NCBI GenBank assembly: GCA_900073065.1
Contig: FJOG01000010.1
Location: 517,178 to 581,177, forward strand
DNA from: Phialocephala subalpina
Taxonomy: Eukaryota > Ascomycota > Leotiomycetes > Helotiales > Mollisiaceae
Direction: 5' to 3'
DNA: 64,000 nucleotides
Shown: one piece after another, positions 34,653 through 45,571 of the stretch
Position numbering within the stretch: position 1 is the first letter of the stretch
Layout of the letters: the number at the start of each line of letters is the position of its first letter
Position numbers and translations under genes: made by a program
Notes under the pieces: model-generated
Told to the model about the DNA's origin: nothing
The model's input: the letters and a program-made list of their open reading frames with translations, nothing else
The model's database searches: none

Positions 34653-35098
34653 ATGCCATCCTCAGGAGCGAATAATCAGACAGGTATGCTATCAATGCAA
34701 TAGAGGCGGGAGAAAACTGACGTTCTCCAGAGCCCCAGCAGCCTTTGACTGAGCGGATGACAGAGCCAACGGACGGTTCGATCCAACCCATACAGATCAC
34801 AGACCAGGAGAAGAAATCTGAACGAGAGAACGACTACCACGGCACTGGGAGCCGCTTGTACGTTGACAAGACAGGAGACTGAATGACTTTGATGGCTAAT
34901 CTCGATCATAGGGCCGAGAAAATTAGCAATGCACTGGGTATTGCTCTCGAAGTTCTCTTTATATATCACAAGAAAATCAAATCTGACTTGGAATCTAGAT
35001 TTCCCTGGGCTCAATACAAAGGCGCCTCCGTCTCAGACTCAAAACGGTCTATGATGCATAGCACGTGCAGGATGAAGAGCAATGGGTTTGACATCTGA
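34653..35098 (+). CDS. Candidate small protein gene, three exons, unrecognised
   Basis: Exons 34653-34683, 34731-34857 and 34912-35098 join with good donors (GTATGC, GTACGT) and acceptors (CCAG, ATAG) into 114 residues. The protein starts MPSSGANNQTEPQQPLTERM; its middle reads DYHGTGSRLAEKISNALGIA and its end LESRFPWAQYKGASVS to NGFDI. The N-terminus is polar and disordered. The C-terminal half could form an amphipathic helix followed by a basic tail. I do not know a family. Support is the coherent splice structure in three consecutive exons, none of which contains a stop, plus a nearby TATA-like box. It could still be chance. Confidence 0.45.
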
Positions 35099-35888
35099 AC
35101 AAGTCGGCATGAGGATCTTAGAGTGTGAACAAGGAACTATGCAGAATACGCGTAAATATCTCATATCCTGCCAGGAGTTGTTTTGATGGTAAGAATGAAT
35201 GTGCAATTTGTCTACAGACGCTGAGACGCTAGATGGCCAGGAAGATCGAGCCGTTTGCATGAAATATTGCAACCCATTTTCGACCCTCAAGCGAGACATT
35301 ATAATAACAGCTTTATGTACTTGTGATATAGAAGGCAGAATCTTCCCTTCTGGAATGATCGAAAACGTCTTGAGTTGATTCGTTCTTTGTCTGAAACCGT
35401 GAGGTTGATTCAAGGTGGCTCGTAGCCGCATTCCAGCCACCCAATTTAGAAGCGGGGTCATTCTGCGATCCGAGAGCGAACCGAGAGCGTCAGCTCCACC
35501 ACGCTAAATCCATTTTGGGAACATCACAACTATCTTCCCCAGGTCTTGGAGGCTGGGGAAACAGCAATAACTTTCTTTCATTATCAGAATCACCGAAAGC
35601 ATCACAGTCACGGGCTCCGTCAATTTCACAATCTCTTGTGGAGCTGGTAAGTAGGTTGAGTTTTATGCTTGCGACAACTTCTCGCTTCTGGCGTTTACTC
35701 TCTCTCCAATCTACACTCTTTCCAGCAACGACCTCAGACTGTCCCATTACCGTCAGCACAGATTTCTTGACGCACTTCATCGCACACATGCTGGAGCTCT
35801 ACTGGACAAGTTCTTTGATGGAAAATGCCTCCCATGGTCCCAGGTTTGCCTACTTTGTTGCCTTTCCATATTACGCCTAATTAACACG
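35099..35888. other. Region upstream of dim-2 with open frames on both strands
   Basis: From about 35470 to 35870 both strands stay open. The plus strand has GAGCTG|GTAAGTAGG at 35648 and an acceptor CTTTCCAG near 35726, followed by an open stretch that reads toward the DIM-2 start. The minus strand has a 99-codon frame from 35789. I cannot decide whether this holds unrecognised 5' exons of the methyltransferase, a separate gene, or nothing. Confidence 0.3.
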
Positions 35889-38800
35889 ATGTCAGATGAC
35901 CGCGGAAGTCAAACTTCAAGACTCTCCTCCCCCGATGTGTTTTATGACGCTCCGCGAAACTCTTCGACACACTTCCAGCGCCCAGATCCTATTTCGGCTC
36001 CAAGTCTCGAACCAACGTCTACCATCTCAGTCTCGATCCTGACAGCTTCCCAGCCGACGCCAAAGTCCAACATCATCGTTGCTATCCCAGCAAAGTCTTT
36101 GACCCAACTTCAGAAAAGCGCTCTGGTATTCCCACCGATCGAGGATCAGAGGGACGATACAGATACAGAAAGCAGCATCGATAATGAGGTAGAGAGTGAT
36201 GATGAGCCTCAAATCTTGAGCGCCAGACACCCGAAAGTGCGCCATCAAACTCAGATAGCTAAGACCCGGACTCGTCTCCAGCCTAGAGACTCAGAAATCA
36301 ATGTCCCTTCAAAAATCGCAGTCTATCCAAAGTCCCGAGCCAAAAGCCATATACCTCCTCTACCATTGTGCTCGGAACGTGAGGCAGTTCAGGAGCTTCT
36401 CGCTGAGCTCCACACACGAAAATATAATGACGGCACTCAATCCCCTTCTCGATCCTCCGATAGTGAAGAAGAAGGCTTCCTCGAGTTCGACTTGGCGGAC
36501 TTCTCTATTTACCTCCCCGATAACAAATATCACGCTTTCGAGTTGCGTGGACTTCAGCATCTAGCCACTAGAATTGGGCACTCCAGCTTTCTATTCGACG
36601 GAATATTGAGCGTTGGAGACGAGCGCCGCTACGTAAGCGCTGTACCATTCCAGATCTGCTCGATTGGTAATTACGGAGAAGACTTGCATGAAGTCGGCTC
36701 GGATATTTGGCTCCAGTCGAACATGAACGCAAAATCAAAATCCAATGTTTACTATCGCCTGAAGACACCGTCTCCGGAGTACAAGCGATATCACGGTGAC
36801 TTCATCTGGCTCGCAAACCTAGCGAAACACTTCGTAGATTATTGCGAAGCATCGGAGCGAACCATATGTCTGCAAGATTTTCGGTCCGACTTCTCAAACT
36901 GGATGAAGAGGCACCACAAGCACTCTCCTAGTTTTCGAAGCTGGTACGAAGAATACGATAATGACGACTTTAGACGCCAGGTTGCAGCTAACATCTCCTT
37001 TCTTTTCAAAGAAACCACTGGAGTGGATGAGAAGCTCAGATCGGAACTTATTTTCAAGGAAGTTCTGGAAAGAGATTCGATCCCTATGCAGAAAGTGGAA
37101 GAGCAGAAGACGATTGTGACCCCATTTGTTTATGAATGCTTTAAGCATCTAAGATTTGGTCACCACCTAAAGGTGATAGACATTTCAACAGCTCCACGCA
37201 CACAACAAAAGTCCGAGGGCAAGTCGCTCGACCTTACAGTAGACGACAATTTCAAGGCGTCAGTTGAGATTTCATCTTCAATCCCGGGTTCAACAATGAA
37301 GACAAGGTCGCTACCTACGAACACTGCCACTAAGCGCGAACGAATGATCAAGAGTATCAAGGCTGGATTTGTCCTGTCTGTTACGAAAGATGGTGAAGAG
37401 TCTGTGTGGAAGGACGAAGGAGGTCAGTGGAAGCAGGCTGACGATTGCTGGTATGTCTATGTTCAGGCTGTTCACGATCTGCCAGATGGCACAAGAGCTT
37501 TTGATGCTCTGTGGCTATACAGACCGTCGGATACAAGCTGCGCCAAGATGAAGTATCCTTTCCAGAATGAGCTGTTTCTATCAGACAATTGTACGTGTCC
37601 ACAAAAGCAGATCAAGGAAGAAGAAGTCCTGGATATAGTGAAGGTAGTCTGGCATGGACATCCTTCTGAACGAGACCGACGATTGTTCATTCGGCAGACA
37701 TATCTTGAGAATGAAAGATTCGTAACCCTGAAGGAGACACACAAAACGTGTGAGCATCTGCGAAAGGCAGAAGGAAAAGAAACGTCTTCTACCGACCACA
37801 AATATCACATCGGGCAAACCGTCCTCGCTATAGTACCTCATAAGTCAAAGTATGGTCTAGAGTCATACGAGATCGTCAATCTCTCCTCAGATGGATCTAA
37901 GGAAGTTGCCCTCTTGAGACACCTTCAGAGACGACAACTCGTTGATGGCAAGGGCAGGCCGAATGAGCTCGTATATACCGAGAAACTCGACGAAGTCTCA
38001 GCGAGCAAGATAGATGGAACCTGTCTAGTAAGGTTCTACAAGGAATCCGATATCGTTCAGCGTGTGATCCCAGCACCGTACAACAGAGATGGAATCGGAA
38101 ATGCTTTCTACATTAGTACAAGGACAGTCGGAGTCGGAGACGTTGACGTCCTAAAACCGATCGAAGACGACATGCCTGCAAGTTTGATCCAAGGGTTTGA
38201 TCCATTGCAGGTTCCTGTTCAACTCCGCGGCATGGATCTGTACTGTGGTGGTGGTAACTTTGGCCGTGGCTTGGAAGAAGGTGGTGCTGTCCATAACGAA
38301 TGGGCGGTAGACATTAATCAGAATGCCATACACACTTACGCTGCGAATTTACGAGATCCCCAGAGGACCAAGTTATACTATGGTTCAGTCAATGACATGC
38401 TCAGTCAAGCTATGCGAGGGAACCCTAAGGATTCCAAGCTCATCCCGGCTCCTGGCGAAGTCGACTTCATTTCCGCTGGTAGCCCTTGTCAGGGCTTCAG
38501 CACGATGAATGCGTCAAGGAATAATGATCAAGGGTTACTAAATCAGTCACTTGTGGCATCTGTGGCGGCCTATATCGATTTCTACCGTCCTAAGTACGGA
38601 GTCCTTGAGAACGTCCTGACGATGGCTCAAAAGGGGCGAGGACGAGATGAAGATGTGCTATCCCAGCTCATCTGCGCTATCGTCGGGCTTGGATACCAGC
38701 TCCAATTGTTCGTTCTGGACTCTTGGTCCTGCGGTATGCCACAGTCTCGTTCTCGACTTTTCGTGTCATTCGCAGCACCTGGCTTTGAGCTTCTCGAGCA

Positions 38801-40661
38801 TCCCAAACTTTCCCACTCGCATCCACCGAAGAAGGACACAGACCGTGGTCTCGGCAAGATGGCGAATGGAGAGTCTTTTGGCAAGCGGATTCGTGGTCTA
38901 ACCCCTTTCGAGTTTGTCTCTGCAGGGACGGCTTTGGCAGATCTACCTGACATTGGCGATGGCTCCACATATCAGTGCATCAAGTTTCCAGAGCATGTAA
39001 TGCCGGTTGCCCTGACAACAAACCAAAAACGGCAGATTGCTGCCATCCCTACGCACCCTCGAGGAATGAACTTCATGACAGCTTGGGCTTGGGGTAAGGG
39101 AGTGATGACCCCAGAGCAGGTTGCTTGCTTCCCACTGTATAGAGGGAATGGCGAGTTGAGGGAAACCTGTTCTAAAGGCTCGAAAGCATTTGGGAGGACA
39201 AATCCTAGGAGTCTCATGACTACTATTTTGGTTTCTTGCAAGGTTGGAGATTCTCGCGCTGGAAGAGTCATGCACTGGGATCAAGACCGAACATTCACTA
39301 CCATGGAGGCTAAAAGGGCACAGGGCTTCCCCGATGATGAGATTTTGCTAGGCAATGCTCAAGAAGGATGGAAGATACTCGGGAACAGCGTCGCCCGTGG
39401 CGTTGCGCTTTCTATAGGTCTTGCGCTGCGCGAAGCATGGTTGAAGAATCCTCAGCATACTCACGCCATACCTGTCTCTCCAACTGTCGACATCCCGATG
39501 GACAGCCCAGTCGGTGCAACTAGTAGAGAGCGGCGCAAGCTCTCTCCACTCTCTCCAACTAGAGCACGTCGATCTAAGCATGTGCCTGACACGGAAGATG
39601 AGGAAAGTGCTCCAAGTCGGGCAGATCTTACAAGCAGAACACTATCTGCTGAAGTGAGCGACTCCGAAGGCAGCAGCAGACATCCTATAGCACCTAGCAA
39701 GGCGAGACGAAGTGTCGACCTACACTTTCCTCGTCTAGCTGCTGAAATGCAGGCCAGACTTCAACCTGGATCCTCTTCAATGGCCAGTCTTTCCAACAAT
39801 TCTCCGGCTCCTGGCTTTCGAATCGTGGATTCACGTAATGCAGGACGAAGTCGAGAAATTCCAGACTCCGAATCCTCTGCTGACGAAGGATGTCCGGCTG
39901 AAAGCATGGTTCATCAGCTCGCAACCTATGTAGCACTACGTGACAGAAGAGATCAAACCCCTAACAACCATGGTTTCGGTTCTGAAGCCAAGGATCCAGG
40001 CAGCGCACAATCTTTGAAACGGCCGCTTGACTTGCTATTGGAAGAGTCACCTACTGGCAGAGGCGGCAAGCTTCCTAGGCTGGAGTCACCGTCAAGGCTA
40101 ATGACTTTATTCCAGCCAATCCAATACCAACCTCCTGGTAACAGGGCTCTGGATGCTGGTGCTCTCGCTGACAGACTCCATAGTCTAGAACAACAAAACA
40201 AGGCACCTCAAAGCCAGGCACGCTTTGCCCACCGAGAACAGGTTGTCGATGATTCTTCGGACAGCGACGACGATGTCAAGTTCATCCCTGCCTCATCGTT
40301 TAATGCGCGCGTTTCGACGAATGCTTCCGCTGCTAGAAACAACGGCAACCAAGCCCAGAGAAGACAAAAAGTACCAAACGCTAGACTAAAATCCAAGGCA
40401 AATACAAAGTCAGCACCAAAGAATCAAGTCTTCATCAACCTGGTCTCAGACGATGAGGACGATGAAGCACCAAACCAGCCTGAACAGAGACAAAAGGAAG
40501 TGGTTGCTGTTAAGGAAATGGTACCTAAACATACATATCCATTGTCATCTGCACAGCCATATGTCCCTGTTGATAACGGCGTGATGGACGCTTATGCGAG
40601 AACGAATCAGTACATGAAGTACGACGTAAATAGGCGACATGGCCCTAAATCGACATGGTAG
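35889..40661 (+). CDS. dim-2: DIM-2-type cytosine-5 DNA methyltransferase
   Basis: One open frame of 1590 residues. Residues 1-200 are disordered. Two BAH-like regions lie around 495-600 (WYVYVQAVHDLPDGTRAFDALWL) and 640-760 (KYHIGQTVLAIVPHKSKYG). The catalytic domain starts near 780: motif I MDLYCGGGNFGRGLEEGG, motif IV SPCQGFS near 864 with the catalytic Cys, motif VI ENV near 906, motif VIII MPQSRSRLFVSF near 952, and motif X ILGNSVARGVALSIG near 1164. The order and the CGGGNFGRGLEEGGAV core are characteristic of DIM-2. In Neurospora it performs all known DNA methylation, guided by H3K9me3 and HP1, mainly at RIP-mutated repeats. The tail after about residue 1190 adds some 400 disordered residues with FINLVSDDEDDEA, a SUMO-interaction-like motif. 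The enzyme looks intact. Start chosen at the first ATG of the frame. Confidence 0.93.
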   Translation: MSDDRGSQTSRLSSPDVFYDAPRNSSTHFQRPDPISAPSLEPTSTISVSILTASQPTPKSNIIVAIPAKSLTQLQKSALVFPPIEDQRDDTDTESSIDNEVESDDEPQILSARHPKVRHQTQIAKTRTRLQPRDSEINVPSKIAVYPKSRAKSHIPPLPLCSEREAVQELLAELHTRKYNDGTQSPSRSSDSEEEGFLEFDLADFSIYLPDNKYHAFELRGLQHLATRIGHSSFLFDGILSVGDERRYVSAVPFQICSIGNYGEDLHEVGSDIWLQSNMNAKSKSNVYYRLKTPSPEYKRYHGDFIWLANLAKHFVDYCEASERTICLQDFRSDFSNWMKRHHKHSPSFRSWYEEYDNDDFRRQVAANISFLFKETTGVDEKLRSELIFKEVLERDSIPMQKVEEQKTIVTPFVYECFKHLRFGHHLKVIDISTAPRTQQKSEGKSLDLTVDDNFKASVEISSSIPGSTMKTRSLPTNTATKRERMIKSIKAGFVLSVTKDGEESVWKDEGGQWKQADDCWYVYVQAVHDLPDGTRAFDALWLYRPSDTSCAKMKYPFQNELFLSDNCTCPQKQIKEEEVLDIVKVVWHGHPSERDRRLFIRQTYLENERFVTLKETHKTCEHLRKAEGKETSSTDHKYHIGQTVLAIVPHKSKYGLESYEIVNLSSDGSKEVALLRHLQRRQLVDGKGRPNELVYTEKLDEVSASKIDGTCLVRFYKESDIVQRVIPAPYNRDGIGNAFYISTRTVGVGDVDVLKPIEDDMPASLIQGFDPLQVPVQLRGMDLYCGGGNFGRGLEEGGAVHNEWAVDINQNAIHTYAANLRDPQRTKLYYGSVNDMLSQAMRGNPKDSKLIPAPGEVDFISAGSPCQGFSTMNASRNNDQGLLNQSLVASVAAYIDFYRPKYGVLENVLTMAQKGRGRDEDVLSQLICAIVGLGYQLQLFVLDSWSCGMPQSRSRLFVSFAAPGFELLEHPKLSHSHPPKKDTDRGLGKMANGESFGKRIRGLTPFEFVSAGTALADLPDIGDGSTYQCIKFPEHVMPVALTTNQKRQIAAIPTHPRGMNFMTAWAWGKGVMTPEQVACFPLYRGNGELRETCSKGSKAFGRTNPRSLMTTILVSCKVGDSRAGRVMHWDQDRTFTTMEAKRAQGFPDDEILLGNAQEGWKILGNSVARGVALSIGLALREAWLKNPQHTHAIPVSPTVDIPMDSPVGATSRERRKLSPLSPTRARRSKHVPDTEDEESAPSRADLTSRTLSAEVSDSEGSSRHPIAPSKARRSVDLHFPRLAAEMQARLQPGSSSMASLSNNSPAPGFRIVDSRNAGRSREIPDSESSADEGCPAESMVHQLATYVALRDRRDQTPNNHGFGSEAKDPGSAQSLKRPLDLLLEESPTGRGGKLPRLESPSRLMTLFQPIQYQPPGNRALDAGALADRLHSLEQQNKAPQSQARFAHREQVVDDSSDSDDDVKFIPASSFNARVSTNASAARNNGNQAQRRQKVPNARLKSKANTKSAPKNQVFINLVSDDEDDEAPNQPEQRQKEVVAVKEMVPKHTYPLSSAQPYVPVDNGVMDAYARTNQYMKYDVNRRHGPKSTW

Positions 40662-42759
40662 ATAGAGCGGAGGAGGTACAAAATGGTATGTGCAGCATAG
40701 CGATGGCGACTCGTCATTTGGCGAGCGAGAGAGCTTTTGCATTTCTGCGACGTAAGGTGTGGTCTTCATCTTGATACCTGGCGACTAGCTTGGAGCTTGC
40801 CTTTGCATATGTCTATTTGGACAAGGCAAGTTTTGACGAGTGAAAAATGATGATGGATAGGAGCTGGGTGGATGGTACTGTACATTAGGGAAGAAACACA
40901 TAGCACACAGGTAGCTCCACCAATGAAGCACGAACTACTTACTTGCCCAGATCCAGAATCTCCCATATTGACGTGAAACAAAGTGGACTTCCACTCCTCC
41001 CATTTAGGCCCGCCGTTCCCATTCAAGCCTCCCGGCCAAGTACTTACCCTCGAAGCAACGTTCCTCTTTCCATCTCGCTCTCGATCATACCAGCACCATA
41101 TAACATGCAGGTCAAAGTGACAGCCGTTACCGATCGTGGCACCTTCGTATACTCGTACGAGTCTACCCGTGATGATCCTATCCCAGTCCAACTTTTCAAA
41201 CCCTAAGCGGGGCTCCCGTACCTGTACCTGTGGTCCCCTCGTCGAATTTTCATCTTGTATCCTCATTCCATGATTAGCGAGTCTCGCAAAAGAGGGAGGC
41301 CACAGGTGACAGCCGTTGAAGCGGTGTTGCACAACTGCATCTTCCCTTCCACTATCGACTAGCATCTCGATCCAGTGCGAGGTTAGATTGAGGAAAAGCC
41401 AGGAAAAGGGAGGCTGCAGGTCACACATGCACTGTCGTTGAAACGAAGTTTGACGAGGCCGCTCGGCATGTATGAATGCGGACTTCGTGTACGAGGCTGG
41501 AGATTGGGAGATAGATAGTAGCAGTGGGATGGAGCTGTTGGGTGCCAGATGGAGAAGTTGGGTGTGAGGCTTGTTTATTTGGAGAGAGGAGGTGGTATCT
41601 TATAGGTAGAGAGAGGGACACGGGGATGGGGAGTTGCTGGTGGGACATGCATTACCGTTGGGGACGGTTGTACAGGGAGGTTGCGGTCTAGTTATTGAGA
41701 TAGAAGGAATCGATGGCGGCTTGATCGATGTAAGTTCTGGGTGAAAGCACGGCTTCTATTTGGAAGTCGAGGTGGGACTGGAATATTGGTTCTACGCTTG
41801 AGCAGCACACTGGCTTGGATGTCTGGAAGAGGATCAATGTTTCATTCGTCTCTATCTGACTCTCTCTAAGTCAGAACCAACTTCCTTTCCAGTATTCTCT
41901 CTCGTGAGGTCTGTCGTCTTGACCTACTCTACCCTCGGATATCCAACCGACTCGGTATCAACCAATAAGTTGCTCCCTTGAATAGACGAATAGCAAGCGA
42001 GTTCTGAACGCGGGGTTGTCCCATCCCTCTACCCTCATTTCTCCCACTCTTATCAGCACCCTTGCACCCCCTCACGCGATTCCCGCGATCTGCACACTGG
42101 TTGCATCCCCCACAAAGCTTGTCACTTCACCATCCTGGGCGCTTCTTGGCAGGGGTTCGCTTCGGCTCTGCACTTGACGCATCATACGCCTTGCGCCACT
42201 ATTTTCGGGATCCAATATCAATCTCCAAGCTTATCGTACCTGCGGGAAACATGCAGGTCTCTCATTACGCTTCTTCCGTGCGTTGTTTCTGAATAGTGTA
42301 GCTGAGGAGATGGTTTCGCACTTTCTCTGTGAGGAAAATGAGGGTGGATAGGAGATGAAGACAGGGCAGCGTGTTACGTGCTCGAATCGGAGGTTATTCT
42401 GACTTGTGGAACGTTGCCGTTTGGAGCTGCTGGTGATGTGTTAGTGTTGAGATTGATTGGTATTATGTTTGCCTTCCACATGCGGTACCTCCTTCCTTGA
42501 CTTAGATGGCAGGGTAGGCAGGGTATGGTACGATTGATATATCTGCGCCAAGAACCACCCTTCTGCATCTCTCTTCTTTCTTACTTTTCCTTGCCTTGTC
42601 GACTGCGAATCAAGATCCCTCATCCCACCAGATTGTCGATCTTCCCTATCTTTTGTTGCTTTTGCGTTGATTCGATCCCTGGTACGATTTCACGAGTCTT
42701 AGTATTGGCCGAAAGTTGGGAGTGTTGCCACTACCGTTATCTTAGAAGATCTGATCACA
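40662..42759. other. 2.1-kb gene-poor interval
   Basis: No gene can be supported. A minus-strand open frame of 220 codons (40766-41428) has no domains. The stretch before 42760 is pyrimidine-rich and is probably the promoter and leader of the downstream gene. Confidence 0.35.
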
Positions 42760-43529
42760 ATGGTGTCCATATCACTCTCTATATCAGTCTCTCGACGTCC
42801 GTCCACGGACCAACCTTCCTCTTCCTCACCTCCTGTTCAACAGCTGCAAAACACAAATCCATTCGCCTCAGCAGCTCCTTCACTTCGCTACACAGCTAGT
42901 ATTAGCTCGCGTTCTCACTCACATTCGAGGTGTCCTTCATACGCGAACTCCATCTCGGCTTCTCAGAACGAACGCCGTACTTTCGATTTCTCACATCCTG
43001 GTCCTGTACCGGTGTACAGTGCCAAGCGACCTGCGGACGGGAACAATAGTCTTGAGAGATTACTGTCTGGAAAGAAGAAGAGACTGAGCATTGTGCAGTT
43101 TGAGAACGGCCGCTTGAAACGCAGAATGGTGTCAACAGACTCTGGGATTGGAGCTCATGTGGTGGAACCTTTTGAGAGGAAGAAGAGTTATGGCATTGGT
43201 GGAGCAGGGAACATCCGTATGTCTTCTCATCATCTCCTTCGTCCGCATTTGGTATTCAGGGTGTGTAAGAAGTGATACTGACGCTGATTGAAATCATAGG
43301 ACGACCATCAGATGTCATCTATCCTGTGAGGACGAATGCCGATGGGTCGAGACGTCGATCAAGTGTCTGGTCGAGTTTGAATGTAACTCCGGGCACCAGT
43401 CCAGAGGGGAAGCGGAATGGCTTCCTTAGCTTCTTCAGGAGGGGTAGTGTGCAGCAGGATGTGGTGAACAGTGCTGCTTTGGACGACGATGTCGATCCGA
43501 TGAGCAACAAACCTGAACAGAACGAATGA
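42760..43529 (+). CDS. Small basic Ser-rich fungal protein of unknown function
   Basis: Two exons (42760-43216 and 43300-43529) give 228 residues; the join reads GGAGNIRRPSDVIYPVR. The N-terminus is Ser/Pro-rich (STDQPSSSSPPVQQ). Basic clusters LLSGKKKRLSIVQF and GRLKRRMVSTDSGIG look like phosphorylation sites of the RxxS type and a possible nuclear signal. RRRSSVWSSLN and GFLSFFRRGSV follow, and the C-terminus is acidic. I do not recognise a domain. Short proteins with such RRxS/FFRRGS motifs occur in many filamentous ascomycetes, but no function can be assigned. Splice sites GTATGT and ATAG are good. Confidence 0.7.
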
Positions 43530-43757
43530 GATCAGGGAGGAGACTTGCGCAGAGAGCAGTGGTATAGATTGGCGGGCGATTGAAGGAAATGACTGCGACT
43601 CAAATTGACGACAACACGCAGGGAGGCAATCTCAGCACGCACTTAGCTTCGCATGAAATGACAAGATGACAAATGACGAACGTATACCCATGTAAGATAT
43701 CGAATTGGAGGATATGATACAAAAGCAATTTCTACATATAATACAATGACTTGCCAC

Positions 43758-45386
43758 TCAATATACCTGAGTGGTAGCATCTCGCTTTCTCTCGCGAATG
43801 CTAGTCTTGATTCTGTCTCTCCAACTCGTGAATCTGAGTGGAGCAAATTCTGGCATGGACCACAAAGCTTGCACTGCTTGACCCCTCTCGGAATTCTTGA
43901 CACTTGCTTGCATCTTCATAACATCATGAACAATGGTCAAGGTCTCCTCGTCCATGTCCAAGGCGGATGCCTCCATTTCGTACATGAGATCAATCATGCC
44001 TCGGAAATCGTCATATCGGTATCGGTAGATGCGAAGAAGATCGTTGTAAAACTGTGTGCTTGCGCCCAGCACATGCGATATGAAACCAAGCGATTTGATC
44101 TTCGGAAGTATGGACAATGCAAGCGGAGAAGGTTTGGCAAATGATCGGTCTAGGAGTCGAAGACCTAGTAACAGGTATGATGGATAGAGAGGGCCATGAA
44201 ATCGAAGAGGTGAGATGCCCTGCTCTGTCTCTACGTCCGCCTTGTCACTCGAAAGCTCATCCTGCTCCCGCTGCAGCTCTTCTTCTTGTTTCTGTAGTTT
44301 CTTCCAGCCCTTCTTCGTCTTGTCGACTGGGGCCGCTACTTCAGGCTTCTCTTCCAATCCAAGCTTGGGAATCATAGAAAATACCTCCTGTTCCATGATT
44401 TGCCATAACTCGAAGTCGGTCTTAGCCTCTTTCATGAGGGTCTCAACCCTGAGGCGTTCTGGCGCTCTCAATGCCTCTAGCTCTTCAGCCTGTAGCTTCC
44501 TTGCCACTCGGTTCACTCTCTCTTCCTCCTCGTCGACTTCATAGTTATCGACATTGCCAGGGGGTGACTCATCGCCACGAAGCATAGCCTTTGCAGCATC
44601 ATCACGTAATGCCAAAGGATATCGACTGATGGCTTGTTCTATCTCAAGGCGAGTCTTCCCCTGTTTTTGAATGGCCCCTGTAAGGATGCTATGCAATGCT
44701 GTCTTCGCTCTCTGTCCATCGCCTGTCCTAGTAAAGCCAGAAGAGCCACCTGTAACAGCGTTTTCATCCTGGGCTTTCGGATTTATATTAGAGCATTCGA
44801 AAATATTAGAGAAGATCTTCTGGAAAGCAGCCTTTTCTCTATCCGTGATTGTAGACTCTCTTGGCTGGTATGCGGCATTCGATTCGCCTGGAACGTTCTC
44901 GCCTACACCTTCGAAATCGATAGTACCTGGCATCGAAAAGTCGTCATCGAAATCATCTTGTCTCGACCTCGAAGTAACCCCTCTACCATTCCTTTCACTC
45001 GACCGTGTAGTTTCTGGAGCGTTCGAGATAACTCTCCTGATGAATCCTTCACCCGCCTGTGTAGTCTCCGAAACCTTCGAGCTAGCTCTCCTAAGATTGT
45101 ACCCTGCGCTAACTTTTGTAGACTCCGGAATGCTTCTTCTACTGCCGGCAGACTCTGCCTTGAAGTCGTAAGTGGAATTCTTGATCTGAGATTTATCGTC
45201 CGAGCTGTCTTGTGCTGTTGTGGTGGGAATAGAATCAGGATCGAAGGCGCGTCTTCGAACAGATATGCTGAGGGATCTGGAAATGGTTCTATGGCATGGT
45301 AGTCGTCGAATCGAGCCTTGGGTGGTCAAAAGTAGACTAGATAGCGTCTTGGTCTGATATAAAAAAGGTAGCATTGTAGTCGACAT
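43758..45386 (-). CDS. Mtf2/Nam1-like mitochondrial gene expression factor
   Basis: A single open frame; starting at MSTTMLPFLYQTKTL it encodes 542 residues. I prefer this Met because the following 45 residues, rich in Ser, Thr and Arg without acids, make a good mitochondrial presequence (GSIRRLPCHRTISRSLSISV). Earlier in-frame Mets lie at 45422 and 45473. The middle is disordered. The conserved domain comes after about residue 340: FELWQIMEQEVFSMIPKLGL, then GPLYPSYLLLGLRLLDRSFA, SHVLGASTQFYNDLLRIYRY and RYDDFRGMIDLMYEME, matching the C-terminal Mtf2 domain of fungal proteins. Yeast Mtf2/Nam1 couples mitochondrial transcription with RNA processing and translation; the role here is inferred from that. 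Divergent promoter shared with the WD40 gene at 45687. Confidence 0.85.
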   Translation of the reverse strand: MSTTMLPFLYQTKTLSSLLLTTQGSIRRLPCHRTISRSLSISVRRRAFDPDSIPTTTAQDSSDDKSQIKNSTYDFKAESAGSRRSIPESTKVSAGYNLRRASSKVSETTQAGEGFIRRVISNAPETTRSSERNGRGVTSRSRQDDFDDDFSMPGTIDFEGVGENVPGESNAAYQPRESTITDREKAAFQKIFSNIFECSNINPKAQDENAVTGGSSGFTRTGDGQRAKTALHSILTGAIQKQGKTRLEIEQAISRYPLALRDDAAKAMLRGDESPPGNVDNYEVDEEEERVNRVARKLQAEELEALRAPERLRVETLMKEAKTDFELWQIMEQEVFSMIPKLGLEEKPEVAAPVDKTKKGWKKLQKQEEELQREQDELSSDKADVETEQGISPLRFHGPLYPSYLLLGLRLLDRSFAKPSPLALSILPKIKSLGFISHVLGASTQFYNDLLRIYRYRYDDFRGMIDLMYEMEASALDMDEETLTIVHDVMKMQASVKNSERGQAVQALWSMPEFAPLRFTSWRDRIKTSIRERKRDATTQVY

Positions 45387-45571
45387 GGCCGTAGTGCCGG
45401 CTACAACTTTTGAAGTAAGCATGCTTGTGAAAACGAAGGCAGATTCAATTAAACATTGCGAGAAGGTGCACAATTGAAATTGCAGACTGGGACTGCCCCG
45501 AAGCTTCGGACGAGAAAAACAATTTAGATGATAACGCTCGGACCTTCAAAACTCTCGGTCACGGGTTGTCG

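Noticed and set aside
35889..40661. RID-type or DNMT5-type methyltransferase
   Set aside because: The CGGGNFGRGLEEGGAV core, BAH regions and spacing of motifs fit DIM-2; no SNF2 helicase domain (DNMT5) is present and the length exceeds RID.
40766..41428. 220-codon open frame on the minus strand
   Set aside because: No domain, no family-like motif, unusual residue mix (many Cys, His, Trp), and no supporting splice or neighbour context; likely chance in GC-balanced DNA.
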